A DNA stretch of 5,742 bases from Pseudomonadota bacterium (GCA_023437865.1 JAEZFE010000430.1:1-5742); one strand, 5' to 3'; shown: positions 1 through 5,742, numbered from the stretch's first letter. Numbers and translations are program-made. The notes: generated from the sequence alone by a model not told the origin.

Positions 1-225
1 GGCGGGGGCGGGGGTTTCGCCGCCCTCGGCCCATGGCGGCATCTTAACCATTAGCCCCAAATGGGCCAGCGCCGCCTTGGCCGCCGCATGCCAGGCGGCA
101 AAGCCCTTGGCGTCGGCGGGCGGTTCCTCGGCGGTGAACCGCTCATAGCCCGCCAGCGCGGCACGGATGCGCTCGGGTAACGCCCCCTGCACCGACAGGC
201 GCAGGGTGTCGATGTCGTCGGGCAT
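1..225 (-). CDS. Unidentified small phage protein, C-terminus cut by the window edge
   Basis: An open frame of 75 codons starts at ATG 225-223 and runs off the left edge without a stop. The start is well supported: a perfect AGGAGG (231-236) lies 5 nt upstream. The protein begins MPDDIDTLRLSVQGALPERI. It continues as an Ala-rich, mostly helical segment (about residues 23-60, with the motif PPADAKGFAAWHAAAKAALA), then a tryptophan-containing stretch, and turns Pro/Ala/Glu-rich at the cut end (ETPAPA). I see no signal peptide or membrane segment in the visible part. It follows the tail fibre gene and a terminator. In T7-like phages that position is held by lysis and terminase genes, so a packaging-related role is possible, but nothing in the residues proves it. 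Confident as a gene, uncertain as to function. Confidence 0.75.
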   Translation of the reverse strand, partial: MPDDIDTLRLSVQGALPERIRAALAGYERFTAEEPPADAKGFAAWHAAAKAALAHLGLMVKMPPWAEGGETPAPA

Positions 226-230
226 GACGC

Positions 231-236
231 CCTCCT
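231..236 (-). promoter_or_regulatory. Consensus Shine-Dalgarno of the left-edge gene
   Basis: On the minus strand this reads AGGAGG, 5 nt before the ATG at 225. It fixes the start of the truncated left-edge gene. It lies only 12 nt beyond the T-rich end of the terminator at 249-284, so very little untranslated leader separates the terminator from translation. Confidence 0.8.
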
Positions 237-248
237 GTTGGGATTCTG

Positions 249-284
249 AAAAGAAAAGCCCCGCCTCCAGCATGGAGGCGGGGC
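249..284 (-). terminator. Rho-independent terminator after the tail gene block
   Basis: Positions 258-268 (GCCCCGCCTCC) pair perfectly with 274-284 (GGAGGCGGGGC): an 11-bp GC-rich stem with a 5-nt loop. On the minus strand the stem is followed at once by TTTTCTTTT (257-249), the classic U-tract. The plus-strand side has no comparable T-run, so it works mainly for leftward transcription. It ends the adaptor-nozzle-fibre transcription unit 7 nt after the stop of the putative small gene at 292. The next gene begins so close downstream that it may need read-through or a promoter overlapping the hairpin. Confidence 0.9.
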
Positions 285-291
285 ACTTTGC

Positions 292-366
292 CTAATCCTG
301 CCCAGGCTCGGGCGATTTCGGCGTTTTGACCGGCTTGGAGCCAGGAATGATGGGAAAAGGCGGCAC
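292..366 (-). CDS. Putative 24-residue proline-rich small protein
   Basis: A short frame starts at GTG 366-364 and ends at TAG 294-292, giving a 24-residue peptide (VPPFPIIPGSKPVKTPKSPE, then PGQD). Eight of the 24 residues are proline. Three things favour a real gene. GGAGG (372-376) sits 5 nt before the GTG. The start lies 2 nt past the fibre stop, so the ribosome-binding site is inside the last fibre codons, a translational-coupling layout. The frame also stops 7 nt before the terminator stem, filling the space neatly. Two further in-frame GTG codons (372 and 378) could serve as starts. The peptide is too short for family recognition, has no hydrophobic membrane span and no cysteine, and could be chance. 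Role unknown. Confidence 0.4.
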   Translation of the reverse strand: MPPFPIIPGSKPVKTPKSPEPGQD

Positions 367-368
367 GC

Positions 369-2069
369 TCACCTCCACTGCAGCCAGACGCCGTGCAGGC
401 GCTGTTCTTTGTTGTTCAAAGTCCGCACACGCCAACGAATCGACACTCCCGCCGGCTGACCTGACAGATCAAGCACGGCTGCCAGGACGTTGGTGGTGGC
501 ATCAAATGCTCCCTCACAGGTCAGCATGCCGACGGTCCAACTGGTTCCGCCGTCACGACTTACCTCAACAATCAGGTCAGTATTGAGTGTTACCGCCACC
601 ACCGGCTGGTGCAATAGCGCGACACGGGCCTCTATCGGCGGGGCCGCCAGAGTGTGGCCACCGGCAGGATTGGTATTGGAGACTAGGATCATGTTGGGGG
701 CGGGGACCGCGCCGTAGACCCGGATTTCGAAGATGCCCGCATAATAGGCCGGCGGTGATGAGATGTAGGTGATCCCGGAAACGATCTTGAGCCCTTTGTA
801 GATGCCGGGCGGGATCGACAGGGCGACAAGCTGCCCCGCCGCTGGGTTCCACCCGGTTACCACCGTGATCCACGTACCGTCGTTGCCGGTAGTGGTGTCG
901 GTCGACACCATGACCGTGCCATTAACGACTGGGTAGCCGACAATGCCCCCCACCTCGATCTTTGCCAGTGACGTCCCGGGCACAAACAGCCAGCCGAAGG
1001 TAACGCTGGCTGCCGAGCCATTGCACAGCGTCCAATTGGTCGAAGTGCTGCCGTCATAGGAATAGGCCGGCAAGGTGGGCGCGTAGTTGGAGCCCCCCGC
1101 CGCAAAGGTCCCCGCGACCACTGTTGCGCCAGCGTAAGGCGAAACTGCTGCCGTGGGCGGGTTACTGTAATAGTCGCCTACGGCATCATAGGTAGCACCG
1201 CTCTTGGTATGAATGCCGGTTTCGTCCTCGAATTCGTCGGCGACCCCATCCACCATTTTCAGGAGCGACCATCCGGTATCGATCTGGTCGCGCAGCACGG
1301 TTACCGCCAGGTTCAGTTCAAGGAAGGCCATGCGGTCGTACAGCGATTGCGGCACGCCGCTGCTGGCAAACGCGCTGTCCACCTGAGCCCTCGAATAGAC
1401 GCTGAGATTGTTGCGTGCGGCGGCCTTATCGGGCAGATCGTCCAGGTTCTGCGCCCGCACCAGCGGATCAGTAACGCTGGCCGCAGCGCTCTGCGCTTGG
1501 TCGCGGGCAGCCAAGGCCACCACCGCAGCCGCTTCCGCCGCCTCGCGGGCGCCTCTCGTGGAAGCCAGGTCTGCACCCAGGGTGTCCGGGTCGTATTCGC
1601 TGTTGGCCAGCGCAAGGCCGGCGCCGTCCCATTTCAGCACCCGTCCGGCCAAAGGCTCCGGCAGGGTGAGATCGGCCATCGAGCCTGAGGTCGGCGCCTG
1701 CTTGACCGCGCGCGCCACATCCTCGACCACCTGCTGGATCGCGGCGACCTGATAGTCAAGTTCGTCATTAAGGGTCTTGGCGCGGATGATACCGTCAGCT
1801 TGGTAGTCGCTGACGCGGGCAATCGACAGCCGGCGACGCAAGGTCACGCGGATGCCTATTGCAGGCGGGGTCGCGAACAGCACCGTGCCACCGGTCGAGA
1901 TACCAACGCCGGACACCGTGAAATTAGCCGTTTGGCGCTCGCCACCCAGCCATATTTCCAGGTCGGCGGCCTTGAAGATGGCGAAGGGATAGGTGAACGC
2001 TGACTGGACACCATCGGCCACATAGGCGATGCGCGGCGCCACATCATTGATCTGGATGTGTTCGATCAT
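369..2069 (-). CDS. T7-like phage tail fibre with discoidin-like receptor-binding domain
   Basis: A 566-residue receptor-binding fibre. Residues 12-125 match the T7 gp17 N-terminal anchor pattern: a YVADGVQSAFTYPFAIF start, a WLGGERQ strand turn, LRRRLSIARVSDYQADG, then the helix with LNDELDYQVAAIQQVVEDVA. In T7 this domain clips the fibre to the tail. Residues 172-200 are an Ala-rich probable trimeric coiled coil, and 208-234 (NLDDLPDKAAARNNLSVYS) resemble the short motif common in fibre shafts. Residues 335-453 look like an F5/8 type C (discoidin) sandwich: YDGSTSTNW near the start, VSTD and GTWITV in the middle, FEIRVYG at the end. Residues 460-566 form a last beta domain (VEVSRDGGTSWT, WRVRTLNN, HGVWLQW). 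I chose ATG 2069: it follows the nozzle stop by 14 nt, has AGGGA 7 nt upstream, and begins the conserved domain. A longer frame to 2159 would overlap the nozzle gene. Confidence 0.88.
   Translation of the reverse strand: MIEHIQINDVAPRIAYVADGVQSAFTYPFAIFKAADLEIWLGGERQTANFTVSGVGISTGGTVLFATPPAIGIRVTLRRRLSIARVSDYQADGIIRAKTLNDELDYQVAAIQQVVEDVARAVKQAPTSGSMADLTLPEPLAGRVLKWDGAGLALANSEYDPDTLGADLASTRGAREAAEAAAVVALAARDQAQSAAASVTDPLVRAQNLDDLPDKAAARNNLSVYSRAQVDSAFASSGVPQSLYDRMAFLELNLAVTVLRDQIDTGWSLLKMVDGVADEFEDETGIHTKSGATYDAVGDYYSNPPTAAVSPYAGATVVAGTFAAGGSNYAPTLPAYSYDGSTSTNWTLCNGSAASVTFGWLFVPGTSLAKIEVGGIVGYPVVNGTVMVSTDTTTGNDGTWITVVTGWNPAAGQLVALSIPPGIYKGLKIVSGITYISSPPAYYAGIFEIRVYGAVPAPNMILVSNTNPAGGHTLAAPPIEARVALLHQPVVAVTLNTDLIVEVSRDGGTSWTVGMLTCEGAFDATTNVLAAVLDLSGQPAGVSIRWRVRTLNNKEQRLHGVWLQWR
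372..376 (-). promoter_or_regulatory. Shine-Dalgarno of the putative small gene
   Basis: GGAGG on the minus strand, overlapping the last codons and stop of the tail fibre gene and 5 nt ahead of GTG 366. It is the main argument that the 24-codon frame downstream is translated. It could equally be a chance product of the Trp-Arg-stop codons (TGG AGG TGA). Confidence 0.4.
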
Positions 2070-2076
2070 GTTCTGT

Positions 2077-2081
2077 TCCCT
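2077..2081 (-). promoter_or_regulatory. Shine-Dalgarno deciding the tail fibre start
   Basis: AGGGA on the minus strand, 7 nt before ATG 2069 and within the 14-nt gap after the nozzle gene's stop. It is only a moderate match to the consensus. It still supports ATG 2069 over the longer frame starting at 2159, whose extra 30 residues lie largely inside the nozzle gene and do not resemble the family. Confidence 0.6.
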
Positions 2082-2083
2082 GA

Positions 2084-3982
2084 TCAATCCGAGATCTTCA
2101 TCTCGGTGGCGACGGCGAGAATGGTCGACGGCATCGGTATATCCTGACGCACCCGCCACAGCGGCTGAAAGGCATCCCGTTTCCAGCCAATGGCGCGGAT
2201 CTGCACGTCGCCCGAGAAGGGCGGCGGCGCGGCGTCGAATTGCTGGCGCCCGAACCGGCGGAACGCGATGGGAGTCAACCCGCGTCCGGTATCGATATGC
2301 AGCGCCTTGGTGTCCAGCAGACGGAAATGTGCACGGACCAGCCGCACCACGGCGCCGGGCCCAGCCCCCGTCGCGGTTTGCACTACCGGCGGCAACGGCT
2401 CGATCTCGTGGGTATAGGCCAATCCGATCTGTACTTGCTTGGCTGCCTCGCGGAGGGTTATCGCACCATCAACGACGATGGCATCCTCCAGCGCGCCGCC
2501 ATCGGCCAGCACGCGCACCCCTTGCCCTTCAAGATGGCCAAGACCGGTCCAACTCAGTTTTGCGGTGTCGCTTTCGCCCTCCAGGGCCGAATCGAGCGCC
2601 AGTGCCTCATCAAAACGCTCAATAAACGTGTAGCCGAAGCGCTCGACCAAGACGTACACATCACCCTCGACCACGGCCACTGAGCTAAATGCGCCGAGGG
2701 TATTGTGGCTGGTCCAGGCGGTCACCTTTTCCGAGCGGTAGACGGTGACGGTCGAGAGCGTCCCGTTCCCCATCACCACATGGAATAGGCGGCGTACTGG
2801 ATCGTAATCCTGGTCCACCGGGCCAACCATCAGGTGCTTGGCCAACATCGCCAAGTCGGTGGACTGATAGGCTTGTTCCACGTCCGCAAACAGGAACTCG
2901 CGCAGATCCTTGCCATTGCGTGAGACGAACAGGGTGGCGCCGTCCACGTCGCGCGGCGGCACGGAACGGTCCACCGGCGAACCCACGCGGGTTTGGCGCA
3001 GCAATTGAATGTTGCCCGGCGTCAACGGATCACCCGACACCATCCATTCGGCGCCCGAGGTCAGCACCTGCAGATGACGGCCCGAGAAGACCGCGCGGAT
3101 CGCGTTGACCTGATCCGACAGCAGGGCGAACTCGATGGCCTCGTCGTCCAGGCCAGTACCCAGGTCGAAGTTGAACAGGTCTGAGGACTTGGACATCCAC
3201 AACCGGTTGGGCAAGTCGCGGGTGCCACCGATCACCAGGCGATCCTGGTGGAAACAGGCGGAGATGGGCCAGCCCCGCAAGGCCGACATGGTCTGCTCTT
3301 CCCAGTCGGTGGTGGCGGTCGTGCCCACCAGCGTCTTCTTGACTTCAACGGTGGCCTTGGTACCCGAGGTCACCGCTGTGATCACGACCTCCTTCTGCTG
3401 GAGGCGGAGGCGCAGCCCCACGTGGTTGGCCTGGAACACATCAGCCGAGGCAGTCAGCGTCACGGTTCCCGAGGTGGCGGAGGGCTGCAGCGTGACCGCG
3501 TCGCCTGCGAACTTATGATAAGGCTGATGGACCATGCCCTCCTTTTCATAGAATGCCCATGGCACGATACTCCAGGACGTGTGCGAGCTGCGCGTCAGCT
3601 TGCGCGGCTCCACCTCGGGGTGGACCAGAAGCAGGGTGTCTGCGGTCTGGGTCCAAGCCACCTGCTTAATCTGATCCGCCGTCCACGGAGCTTCGAAATC
3701 AGCGACCTTGATGCCGCCGGCATAGACGTCCACGTGGCGGTCGGTTAGCACCAGCAGATAGGTTTGCTCCGTGTTGAACTCGAAGGCGATCAGCCGGCCA
3801 CGCCCTCGCGCCTTATCGACGAAGCGCAAGCCGGCGCGACGCGATACGCCGCCTACCGGCGCTATGAACACGTTGCGCAGCTTCATGGCGCCGTTGGCGT
3901 AAGCGGCCAGATCCCCGCGCCCAAGCATGTCAATACTGAGCTCGCCGGCGGTAAAGTTGGTTTTGGTCAGGGTGACGGTCAT
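2084..3982 (-). CDS. Phage tail nozzle protein, tail tubular protein B-like
   Basis: A 632-residue virion protein that in T7-like short tails forms the nozzle below the adaptor and channels DNA. The N-terminus carries the family signature: NFTAGELSIDMLGRGDLAAY (residues 9-28), then LRNVFIAPVGGVSRRAGLRF (35-54) and RLIAFEFNTEQTYLLVL (63-79). Next come AWTQTADTLLLVHPEVEPRK (109-128) and the HTSW turn. The middle (about 237-460) has propeller-like blades: GWPISACFHQDRLVIGGT, LWMSKSSDLFNF, TSGAEWMVSGDPLTPGN and LFVSRNGKDLREFLF. The C-terminus (589-632) has the GDVQIRAIGW and PMPSTILAVATE strands typical of the family's end. Length is normal for such nozzle proteins. The start ATG 3982 overlaps the adaptor stop as ATGA and has GAGGT 6 nt upstream, so the two are probably translationally coupled. 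The family is clear to me; the exact name (tail tubular protein B versus a generic structural protein) is inference. Confidence 0.82.
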   Translation of the reverse strand: MTVTLTKTNFTAGELSIDMLGRGDLAAYANGAMKLRNVFIAPVGGVSRRAGLRFVDKARGRGRLIAFEFNTEQTYLLVLTDRHVDVYAGGIKVADFEAPWTADQIKQVAWTQTADTLLLVHPEVEPRKLTRSSHTSWSIVPWAFYEKEGMVHQPYHKFAGDAVTLQPSATSGTVTLTASADVFQANHVGLRLRLQQKEVVITAVTSGTKATVEVKKTLVGTTATTDWEEQTMSALRGWPISACFHQDRLVIGGTRDLPNRLWMSKSSDLFNFDLGTGLDDEAIEFALLSDQVNAIRAVFSGRHLQVLTSGAEWMVSGDPLTPGNIQLLRQTRVGSPVDRSVPPRDVDGATLFVSRNGKDLREFLFADVEQAYQSTDLAMLAKHLMVGPVDQDYDPVRRLFHVVMGNGTLSTVTVYRSEKVTAWTSHNTLGAFSSVAVVEGDVYVLVERFGYTFIERFDEALALDSALEGESDTAKLSWTGLGHLEGQGVRVLADGGALEDAIVVDGAITLREAAKQVQIGLAYTHEIEPLPPVVQTATGAGPGAVVRLVRAHFRLLDTKALHIDTGRGLTPIAFRRFGRQQFDAAPPPFSGDVQIRAIGWKRDAFQPLWRVRQDIPMPSTILAVATEMKISD

Positions 3983-4548
3983 GAACGCACCTCAACCAGG
4001 GGGAAGTCGGTGATAGCGAGCGGCGTGTCCTGCTGGCCATCGGCAAGCTTGGCGCGGCGGAACTCCTCCTCAGCCAGACGGTAGAGAAGGTCGGCGCGTG
4101 TCGAACTTTCGGTCAGCGGGATGCAGAACTCAGCGGCCAGGCGCGTGATCAACGCCTGACCAAAAAACGGCGGAAAGGTCAGCTCGTCGGGGCGGAAGAT
4201 ATAAGTCAGCACCACCTGATCCGAATCCGAGTGCAGCCGACTTTCGGCGATGCGGTAGGACATGCCCGAGCCGCGCCCGCCCACGCCCGCCGACAGCGCA
4301 CGCAGGAAATCCGCCGGCAGGTGGTAGGCATAGGCATAGTCAGCCACCGGCTCGGCGGCGAGGCGCGGCAATGTCACCTGACCGGTGGCGAAGTTCCACG
4401 GATGCGACGAGATCAGTGCATCCCGGATGGGCGGATAAAGATTGGCCGCCACCTCAGCCTCGGCTGAGCCCTCGTCGAACGAGGCGATGGTGGCGGCACC
4501 GATTTTCAACAGCGCGCGCGAACACAGCGCGATGGCCGACAGAGCCAT
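3979..4548 (-). CDS. Phage tail adaptor, T7 gp11-like tail tubular protein A
   Basis: A 189-residue protein, close to the T7 gp11 length. In T7 the adaptor forms a ring joining the portal to the nozzle. Visible signatures: the N-terminal helix ALSAIALCSRALLKIGAATI (residues 2-21), then EAEVAANLYPPIRDALISSH with PWNFA (30-54), the standard gp11-family core. These are followed by YAYAYHLPADFLRAL (71-85), a YIFRPDELTFPPFFGQALIT segment (116-135) and a charged helix with AEEEFRRAKLAD (159-170). ATG 4548 is chosen as the start because AAGGAG (4557-4562) lies 8 nt upstream and the family helix begins here. The frame could extend to a GTG at 4638, but the added 30 residues are basic, without family features or a good ribosome-binding site. 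It overlaps the nozzle gene by 4 nt. A gap of 112 nt separates it from the radical SAM gene. Confidence 0.85.
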   Translation of the reverse strand: MALSAIALCSRALLKIGAATIASFDEGSAEAEVAANLYPPIRDALISSHPWNFATGQVTLPRLAAEPVADYAYAYHLPADFLRALSAGVGGRGSGMSYRIAESRLHSDSDQVVLTYIFRPDELTFPPFFGQALITRLAAEFCIPLTESSTRADLLYRLAEEEFRRAKLADGQQDTPLAITDFPLVEVRS

Positions 4549-4660
4549 GGCGGTTTCTCCTTGGTTTGATTTTCGCAAGCCTGAACAATGGGACCCGCTT
4601 GCGGGGACTAGTCGTGCCCGCCGCTTTATTGCGATCACCGATGACGCCCCTTGAGCGGCC
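4549..4660. other. 112-nt gene-free gap between the radical SAM and tail adaptor genes
   Basis: This is the longest gene-free stretch inside a block otherwise packed with overlaps or 14-nt spacing. It holds the adaptor's Shine-Dalgarno and a small perfect hairpin (CCCGC at 4594-4598 with GCGGG at 4601-4605, 2-nt loop) that lacks a U-tract. I found no convincing -35/-10 pair, but a phage-specific promoter would not be recognisable by eye. The gap is consistent with a separate insertion of the upstream gene. Confidence 0.5.
4557..4562 (-). promoter_or_regulatory. Shine-Dalgarno deciding the tail adaptor start
   Basis: AAGGAG on the minus strand, 8 nt before ATG 4548. It settles the start at the conserved ALSAIALCSRALLKIG helix rather than the upstream in-frame GTG at 4638. 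Confidence 0.75.
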
Positions 4661-5689
4661 TCACGCCAACCGCCTCCCCTGCCACCAGCCCTTCTTCAGC
4701 CCATCGCGCAAGATGGCCTGCAGCGCAAAGCTGCCCCAGGTACCGTCGATAAACGACGCCCATGGCCCCATGCCCATGAACCGCATGTCGATATTGGCGG
4801 CGGTGGGCCAGTGGATGAATTGAATGGGCGCGCCGGCGAACCGCGCCCGCACATGGTAGGGTGTATTGTCGGCCCCCGGGTCCAGCTCAAAGGCAAGATC
4901 ACGGTGAAGCGCCAAGACGCTGACCGCCTTCAGCATGTCCGAAATGAAGAACTCATTGCCCGCAAACGGCTTGCCGATGGCGGCCGGCGTGCGGATGCAG
5001 AAATCCACCGGACGCAGCCCCTGCACGGTCAGGTCGAGCACGCTGGTCAACGCCCGTTCCAGCGATGGGCCAAGGTCGGTGATGGTGAACGACACCTGCC
5101 CTAGAGGCAGGCCCGCTTCGGTGACATTGGCCAAACCGCGCAACATCTTGGCGAACATCTTGGGGCCATGATACTCCGCGTCATGGACCGACACCGACAC
5201 GCCGTCGAGCCCGGCCTCGGCCAGCGCGGCCACGCGGTCGGGCTCGGCCAGGCGGATGCCGTTGGTGTAGATCAGCGGCACCTTGCCGCCGTGGCGGATG
5301 CCCTCGACAATGGCGGGCAAGTCATCGCGCATGGTGGGCTCGGCGCCCATCAGGCACACATTGGTGCTCGGGGCCGACAGCGCTTTGGCAACCACCCAGG
5401 CGGCAGCACGGTCGGGGATGGAATTGTCGGGCTGGTGATAGCAATGGGCGCAGGCGAGGTTGCAGCGGTCGGTGGCCTCGATCAGCGACAATTGGTCGTA
5501 GACCGCGCGGGTGCCGCCCTGCCCGACCTGCTGGCAGGTGCGCCAGAACAGGGCATCGGCCTCGGCCATGGCCACGAGCTCGCCATGGGCGGGGCAGGTC
5601 TTGCTGATCCACACCGCACCATCCTTGACGGATAGCCGGGCCGGCACCTCGCGGTAGCAGGTGGGGCATAGGGAAGCGGTAACGCTCAT
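4661..5689 (-). CDS. Radical SAM enzyme with N-terminal zinc-ribbon-like motif (substrate unknown)
   Basis: A 342-residue enzyme. C76-NLA-C80-AH-C83 is the CxxxCxxC motif that holds the [4Fe-4S] cluster cleaving S-adenosylmethionine. It is preceded by the LSLIEATDR strand and followed by GAEPT (115-119), a variant of the SAM-contacting GGEP motif. Later TIM-barrel strands are visible as PLIYTNGIRL (138-147) and LDGVSVSVHD (161-170). The N-terminus has C8-PT-C11 and C32-PA-H35 framing a VKDGAVWISK hairpin. This resembles the zinc-ribbon-like start of the MJ0619 (methanopterin-related methyltransferase) and Tes (tetraether lipid synthase) group, though those proteins are longer. Only C112 and C231 follow the cluster, so there is no SPASM/twitch auxiliary-cluster domain. 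ATG 5689 is supported by GGAG 8 nt upstream and by the ATGA overlap with the preceding frame. That overlap and shared strand suggest co-transcription with phage genes, but its reaction cannot be assigned. Confidence 0.88.
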   Translation of the reverse strand: MSVTASLCPTCYREVPARLSVKDGAVWISKTCPAHGELVAMAEADALFWRTCQQVGQGGTRAVYDQLSLIEATDRCNLACAHCYHQPDNSIPDRAAAWVVAKALSAPSTNVCLMGAEPTMRDDLPAIVEGIRHGGKVPLIYTNGIRLAEPDRVAALAEAGLDGVSVSVHDAEYHGPKMFAKMLRGLANVTEAGLPLGQVSFTITDLGPSLERALTSVLDLTVQGLRPVDFCIRTPAAIGKPFAGNEFFISDMLKAVSVLALHRDLAFELDPGADNTPYHVRARFAGAPIQFIHWPTAANIDMRFMGMGPWASFIDGTWGSFALQAILRDGLKKGWWQGRRLA

Positions 5690-5742
5690 GAACAGGGCTC
5701 CGGAAAGCCCACCGGCCCGCGGGGCGGCCCCGGGGGCGGGGG
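5686..5742 (-). CDS. C-terminal end of an unidentified Pro/Gly-rich protein, cut by the window edge
   Basis: The last 18 codons of a frame entering from the right edge, ending in TGA at 5688-5686. They read PPPPGPPRGPVGFPEPCS. The stop overlaps the radical SAM start as ATGA, the same coupling used between the adaptor and nozzle genes, which is the main evidence that this is a real gene end. In T7-like gene order the position before the adaptor is held by capsid or scaffold genes, so a virion protein with a flexible proline-rich tail is possible. Nothing else identifies it. The radical SAM frame itself is also open to the edge, so with so little sequence this remains tentative. Confidence 0.4.
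   Translation of the reverse strand, partial: PPPPGPPRGPVGFPEPCS

Noticed and set aside
1209..1688. Plus-strand open frame of 159 codons opposite the fibre gene
   Set aside because: Antisense to the fibre, with no recognisable family and no good ribosome-binding site; the minus strand encodes clear fibre motifs here.
2070..2159. N-terminal extension of the fibre gene to 2159
   Set aside because: The extra 30 residues overlap the nozzle gene and lack fibre features; ATG 2069 has a Shine-Dalgarno and begins the T7-like domain.
2029..2625. Plus-strand open frame of 198 codons opposite the nozzle and fibre genes
   Set aside because: It is Arg/Pro/Ala-rich and low in complexity, typical of a GC-rich antisense shadow, and it spans the junction of two well-supported minus-strand genes.
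4594..4605. Palindrome CCCGCTTGCGGG as a terminator after the radical SAM gene
   Set aside because: Only a 5-bp stem with a 2-nt loop, and no T-run on either strand.
4549..4638. N-terminal extension of the tail adaptor to a GTG at 4638
   Set aside because: The added residues are basic and unlike gp11 proteins, and AAGGAG precisely serves ATG 4548.
5168..5635. Plus-strand open frame of 155 codons opposite the radical SAM gene
   Set aside because: Gly/His/Ala-rich shadow of the radical SAM frame, which has intact motifs over the same bases.
1..5742. Circular element joined through the matching window ends
   Set aside because: The shared overlap is only 8 bases of G-rich sequence, and joining there would fuse the left-edge gene in frame to the start of the radical SAM gene through a low-complexity linker, which is unlikely.

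Overview
The window is GC-rich bacterial or phage DNA in which every supportable gene lies on the minus strand. It is best read as the tail-gene end of a prophage, or of a temperate phage, with a short T7-like (podovirus) tail. High GC and Ala/Arg/Pro-rich codon use suggest a proteobacterial host, perhaps an alphaproteobacterium. That host call is an inference from composition and general resemblance; no host marker gene is present. No tRNA, rRNA, CRISPR array, insertion sequence, integrase or attachment site was seen.

Layout in the direction of transcription, right to left. (1) At the right edge are the last 18 codons of an unidentified Pro/Gly-rich protein (5686-5742). Its stop overlaps the next start as ATGA. 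(2) A radical SAM enzyme (4661-5689) carries an N-terminal Cys/His zinc-ribbon-like motif and a CxxxCxxC cluster motif. (3) A gene-free gap of 112 nt follows (4549-4660). (4) A tail adaptor like T7 gp11, tail tubular protein A (3979-4548), comes next. (5) It overlaps by ATGA with a large nozzle-type protein, tail tubular protein B-like (2084-3982). (6) After 14 nt comes a tail fibre (369-2069) with a T7 gp17-like anchoring N-terminus, an Ala-rich stalk, a discoidin-like carbohydrate-binding domain and a C-terminal beta domain. (7) A possible 24-residue proline-rich protein (292-366) overlaps its end. (8) A strong intrinsic terminator (249-284) closes the block. (9) Just beyond it, a gene with a perfect Shine-Dalgarno sequence (225 down to 1) runs off the left edge.

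The adaptor, nozzle and fibre would assemble in that order below the portal to make a short tail, with the fibre binding the host surface. The radical SAM gene has no obvious structural role. It looks like an accessory (moron-type) gene in the virion-gene operon, and it is the most interesting item here. Its substrate cannot be read from the sequence, but a modified phage protein or a host small molecule are the two natural hypotheses.
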